Shown piece after piece: positions 34,301-36,383 of a stretch of DNA of 36,383 nucleotides. The stretch covers positions 1 through 36,383 of the forward strand of contig NZ_JYDE01000019.1 in assembly GCF_003263515.1 (NCBI RefSeq), written 5' to 3'. The DNA comes from Rahnella inusitata. GTDB lineage: Bacteria > Pseudomonadota > Gammaproteobacteria > Enterobacterales > Enterobacteriaceae. The position numbers and the translations under genes were made by a program. The notes under the pieces were generated by a model. It ran no database searches. It saw nothing but the letters and a program-made list of their open reading frames with translations, and had not been told where the DNA came from. Every line of letters starts with the position of its first letter. The first letter of the stretch is position 1.

Positions 34301-35059
34301 ATGAGTCGTAAAATCGCTATCGTGACCGGCGCAAGCCGTGGTTTAGGTAAGAATGCCGTTGAAAAGCTGGCAAAAAAGGGCGTGGATATCATTTTGACCT
34401 ACCACAGCCAGCAGGATGCGGCGCAGGCGGTGGTGAAATCGGTGCAAGCGGCGGGCGGGAAGGCGGTGGCTGTCAAACTCGATGCGGGCAACAGCAGCAG
34501 CTTTGATGCCTTTGTCGCAGAGGTGAAAGCGCAGTTGCAGGCGGTCTGGCAGCGCGATAACTTCGATTTTCTGGTGAACAATGCCGGTGTCGGGCTGCAC
34601 GAAGCATTCGCTGAGACCACCGAAGAACAGTTCGATCTGATGATGAACATCCATCTGAAAGGTCCGTTCTTCCTGACGCAAAAATTGCTGCCGATGATGG
34701 CTGACGGTGGTCGTATCCTCAACGTATCAAGCGGGCTGGCGCGCTTTGCGCTGCCGGGCTCATCCGCCTACGCCATCATGAAAGGCGCAATCGAAGTGCT
34801 GACCCGTTATCAGGCGCGGGAATTAGGCGAGCGCGGCATCACCGCTAACGTGCTGGCACCCGGCGCGATTGCGACGGATTTCAGCGGCGGCATGGTGCGC
34901 GATAATCCGCAGGTGAATAAAATGGTGGCGGGTAACACCGCGCTGGGCCGTGTCGGATTGCCGGATGATATCGGCGATATGGTGGCATTGATGCTCAGCG
35001 ATGAAGCGGGCTGGATGACCGCCCAGCGCGTCGAAGCATCAGGCGGCATGTTTATCTGA
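34301..35059 (+). CDS. Short-chain dehydrogenase/reductase
   Basis: A classical SDR of 252 residues. Cofactor motif TGASRGLG (9-16), structural NNAG (93-96), catalytic Ser143/Ser144 and the pair Tyr157-x3-Lys161, then APGAIATDFSGG. The arginine after the second glycine-motif residue fits NADP(H) preference, as an inference. The start was set at 34301 because GAGG lies six bases upstream and it gives MSRKIAIVTG directly; the ATG at 34289 has no ribosome binding site. The substrate is unknown. It is divergent from the LysR gene across a 126-base gap that should hold both promoters, and its stop is eight bases from the convergent ycgR stop, with no terminator between. Confidence 0.92.
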   Translation: MSRKIAIVTGASRGLGKNAVEKLAKKGVDIILTYHSQQDAAQAVVKSVQAAGGKAVAVKLDAGNSSSFDAFVAEVKAQLQAVWQRDNFDFLVNNAGVGLHEAFAETTEEQFDLMMNIHLKGPFFLTQKLLPMMADGGRILNVSSGLARFALPGSSAYAIMKGAIEVLTRYQARELGERGITANVLAPGAIATDFSGGMVRDNPQVNKMVAGNTALGRVGLPDDIGDMVALMLSDEAGWMTAQRVEASGGMFI

Positions 35060-35067
35060 TGGCAGCG

Positions 35068-35814
35068 TTAATCGTGCTGGAAACGTTTCGCTTTCATATG
35101 CTGTTGTTTTTCCAGTTCGAAAATTGCCCGTTGCAGGTCTCGCTCCTGCGCGGGCGATAAGCGTGGAAACTTAAAGCTCAGACGCTGGGAGCTGACCGTC
35201 TCGCCTTTATTGCTCACCGATTTACGCGGCATCGAGCCGATATACTGCAAATCCAGTTTAAACGTACCGAGCTCGGCCAGCTGGATCACGGAATCCTTCA
35301 GCACTTCGCCAGAGGTGATTTCCGGCAGCGTGGTGCCCTCAATTTCCAGCCCCAGACCGCCCAGCGAAATGTCTCTCACGCGAAAAGCAAACTCGGTGGC
35401 ATCGGAGAGTTTGCCGCTGCAACGGTAGTCCGGCAGCCACGGCACATTAACGCGGAAATACTCACGGCGTTGGATGAAATACAGCACTGGCGGAATATCA
35501 CAGATAAATGTCGGCAGGCCGTCAAACGTCACCTGGCGGACTTTGCTGCACGAGAACTCGACTTTTGCCCCGGTCGGTTCCGCCACAAAGGTCAGCGATT
35601 CTGCTTCCATCGCCAGCCCATTCTCGTAATCGGAACTGCCCAGATCGAATAAGAACTGATGGCCGTCGGCGTTCACGTCCAGAATTTTACTGATAAATTG
35701 ACCACGGGTGTGGGTGATCATGACCAGCGTCTGATTTTTTTTAAGGTCCCGTAAAACGGACAAAATTGCCAGCGTGTTACGCTTAGCAAACGACTCTTTG
35801 GGTACTTCGCTCAC
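35068..35814 (-). CDS. ycgR: Flagellar brake protein YcgR (PilZ domain)
   Basis: A 248-residue c-di-GMP receptor that binds the flagellar motor and slows or biases rotation when c-di-GMP is high. N-terminal YcgR domain about 10-108 (NTLAILSVLRDL, VMITHTRGQFISKIL, GAKVEFS), then PilZ about 112-235 with both nucleotide-binding motifs intact: RREYFR (Arg117 to Arg121) and DISLGG (Asp148, Ser150, Gly153). The start is the GTG at 35814 because AGAGG sits eight bases upstream; an in-frame GTG at 35823 has no usable Shine-Dalgarno. A FliA promoter ends about 70 bases upstream. In E. coli ycgR is not part of this neighbourhood. PdeH, encoded about 8 kb away, controls its ligand. Confidence 0.95.
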   Translation of the reverse strand: MSEVPKESFAKRNTLAILSVLRDLKKNQTLVMITHTRGQFISKILDVNADGHQFLFDLGSSDYENGLAMEAESLTFVAEPTGAKVEFSCSKVRQVTFDGLPTFICDIPPVLYFIQRREYFRVNVPWLPDYRCSGKLSDATEFAFRVRDISLGGLGLEIEGTTLPEITSGEVLKDSVIQLAELGTFKLDLQYIGSMPRKSVSNKGETVSSQRLSFKFPRLSPAQERDLQRAIFELEKQQHMKAKRFQHD

Positions 35815-35885
35815 CTGCCACACCTCTATATGCAGTAATCACAAAATGTTGGCGCAGCCTTTGACGTATAAAGCGCCCACTACGG

Positions 35886-35912
35886 TTATCGGCCACTCAG
35901 AACAAATCTTTA
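35886..35912 (-). promoter_or_regulatory. FliA (sigma-28) promoter of ycgR
   Basis: On the minus strand: TAAAGATT (35912-35905), 11 bases, GCCGATAA (35893-35886). One mismatch in 16 to TAAAGTTT-N11-GCCGATAA, exact spacing. The expected start is near 35879, giving a leader of about 65 bases before the chosen GTG. E. coli ycgR is a FliA-dependent gene. Confidence 0.9.
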
Positions 35913-35964
35913 TTGGGTTAACTCTGATATTTTCACTGGCTCAAAGTGAAATTCTGCGGTCAGT

Positions 35965-35983
35965 GGGCGGCTTTGAACCGCCC
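35965..35983. other. GC-rich hairpin upstream of ycgR
   Basis: GGGCGG (35965-35970), loop CTTTGAA, CCGCCC (35978-35983), no T run on either strand. The surrounding 36000-36180 stretch upstream of the last gene holds no other clear element and no gene was seen between ycgR and 36183. Confidence 0.4.
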
Positions 35984-36182
35984 TGAATTATATATAGGCG
36001 ATATTTCACCCACCTGAGTATGATTTTTTGCTCCCACCACCAAATAAACCGAATAGAAAGCCGCGCTCAGGTGTTTACCTTTAAACGAACACTGTCGGGG
36101 CGGCGCGCTTCTTCAAACCGTCTTCACGGTGTCGTCCTGGTAATCAGCCGAAGTTAACGATCCCTCTCTACAGGACATCAAA

Positions 36183-36383
36183 ATGAAGACAAAAACGATG
36201 ATTCAGGCGCTGTCAGTGGTTTGTTTCGCGGGCAATATCTTGTTGTTCAGTGCAGGCGCCAGCGCGATGGGCGACGACTCAGATGCGAAGAAAACGCCGG
36301 ATTGTCCGAAAGGACAAATCTACGACAGCAAAACCAAAAGTTGCATGGTAGATAAAGGCAGTATGATTTCGGATCAGGATAAA
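36183..36383 (+). CDS. Exported protein of unknown function, 5' part only
   Basis: The first 67 codons of a gene cut by the window end. AGGA seven bases before the ATG gives a confident start. A signal peptide covers about residues 1-28 (ILLFSAGASA before MGDDS). The mature part is hydrophilic and has a two-cysteine motif, CPKGQIYDSKTKSC, which could form a small disulphide loop; similar C-P-x-G-x-x-Y/W-x-x-x-x-x-x-C stretches occur at the N-terminus of several enterobacterial exported repeat proteins, from memory. The family cannot be named from this fragment. Confidence 0.75.
   Translation, partial: MKTKTMIQALSVVCFAGNILLFSAGASAMGDDSDAKKTPDCPKGQIYDSKTKSCMVDKGSMISDQDK

Noticed and set aside
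7096..36383. Searched for insertion sequences, integrase, att repeats, toxin-antitoxin pairs, CRISPR repeats and phage-defence genes
   Set aside because: No transposase, recombinase, regularly spaced repeat or defence-type domain was seen. The differences from E. coli appear as clean gene-level replacements without visible mobile remnants.

Overview
The window looks like a chromosomal segment of an enterobacterium in the Yersiniaceae range (Rahnella, Ewingella or Serratia-like; inferred from gene content and from how close the proteins are to remembered E. coli sequences, not from a search). Gene order follows the E. coli K-12 dpp-bcs-yhj neighbourhood almost throughout, read in the opposite direction. 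No rRNA, tRNA, CRISPR array, prophage or insertion sequence was seen.

Layout. 1-1235: a terminator, a truncated LysR-type gene and a long leader carrying a GcvB-type sRNA target. 1236-7032: dppABCDF, a complete dipeptide/haem ABC importer ending in a strong terminator. 7096-18862, minus strand: bcsOQABCDZ, a complete type I cellulose synthase operon. It has the BcsD scaffold protein and the proline-rich BcsO, and no bcsE, bcsF, bcsG or separate bcsR. 19420-24744: pdeK-like membrane phosphodiesterase, dctA (C4-dicarboxylate uptake) and yhjJ (inactive M16 peptidase homologue). 24906-26251, minus strand: kdgK and a small 4-oxalocrotonate tautomerase-like gene. 26536-29579: pdeH and yhjG. 29620-34174, minus strand: cdh, yhjE, yhjD and a yhjC-like LysR gene. 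34301-35059: a short-chain dehydrogenase divergent from the LysR gene. 35068-35814, minus strand: ycgR. 36183-end: the start of an exported protein.

How the genes fit together. The common theme is cyclic-di-GMP control of the choice between cellulose and swimming. BcsA and YcgR both carry intact PilZ motifs, and PdeK and PdeH both carry intact EAL motif sets. No active diguanylate cyclase is encoded here. pdeH and ycgR are each preceded by a near-consensus FliA (sigma-28) promoter with exact 11-base spacing. Motile cells should therefore make the enzyme that lowers c-di-GMP together with the flagellar brake that reads it.

The most interesting region is the bcs operon. It sits at the E. coli bcs position but in the opposite relative orientation and with a different gene set. 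Its first gene, bcsO, seems to join a BcsR-like N-terminal segment to a proline-rich tail with two copies of a GxGLLDxLRxxxP motif, a plausible bridge between the BcsQ/BcsA side and the BcsD scaffold.
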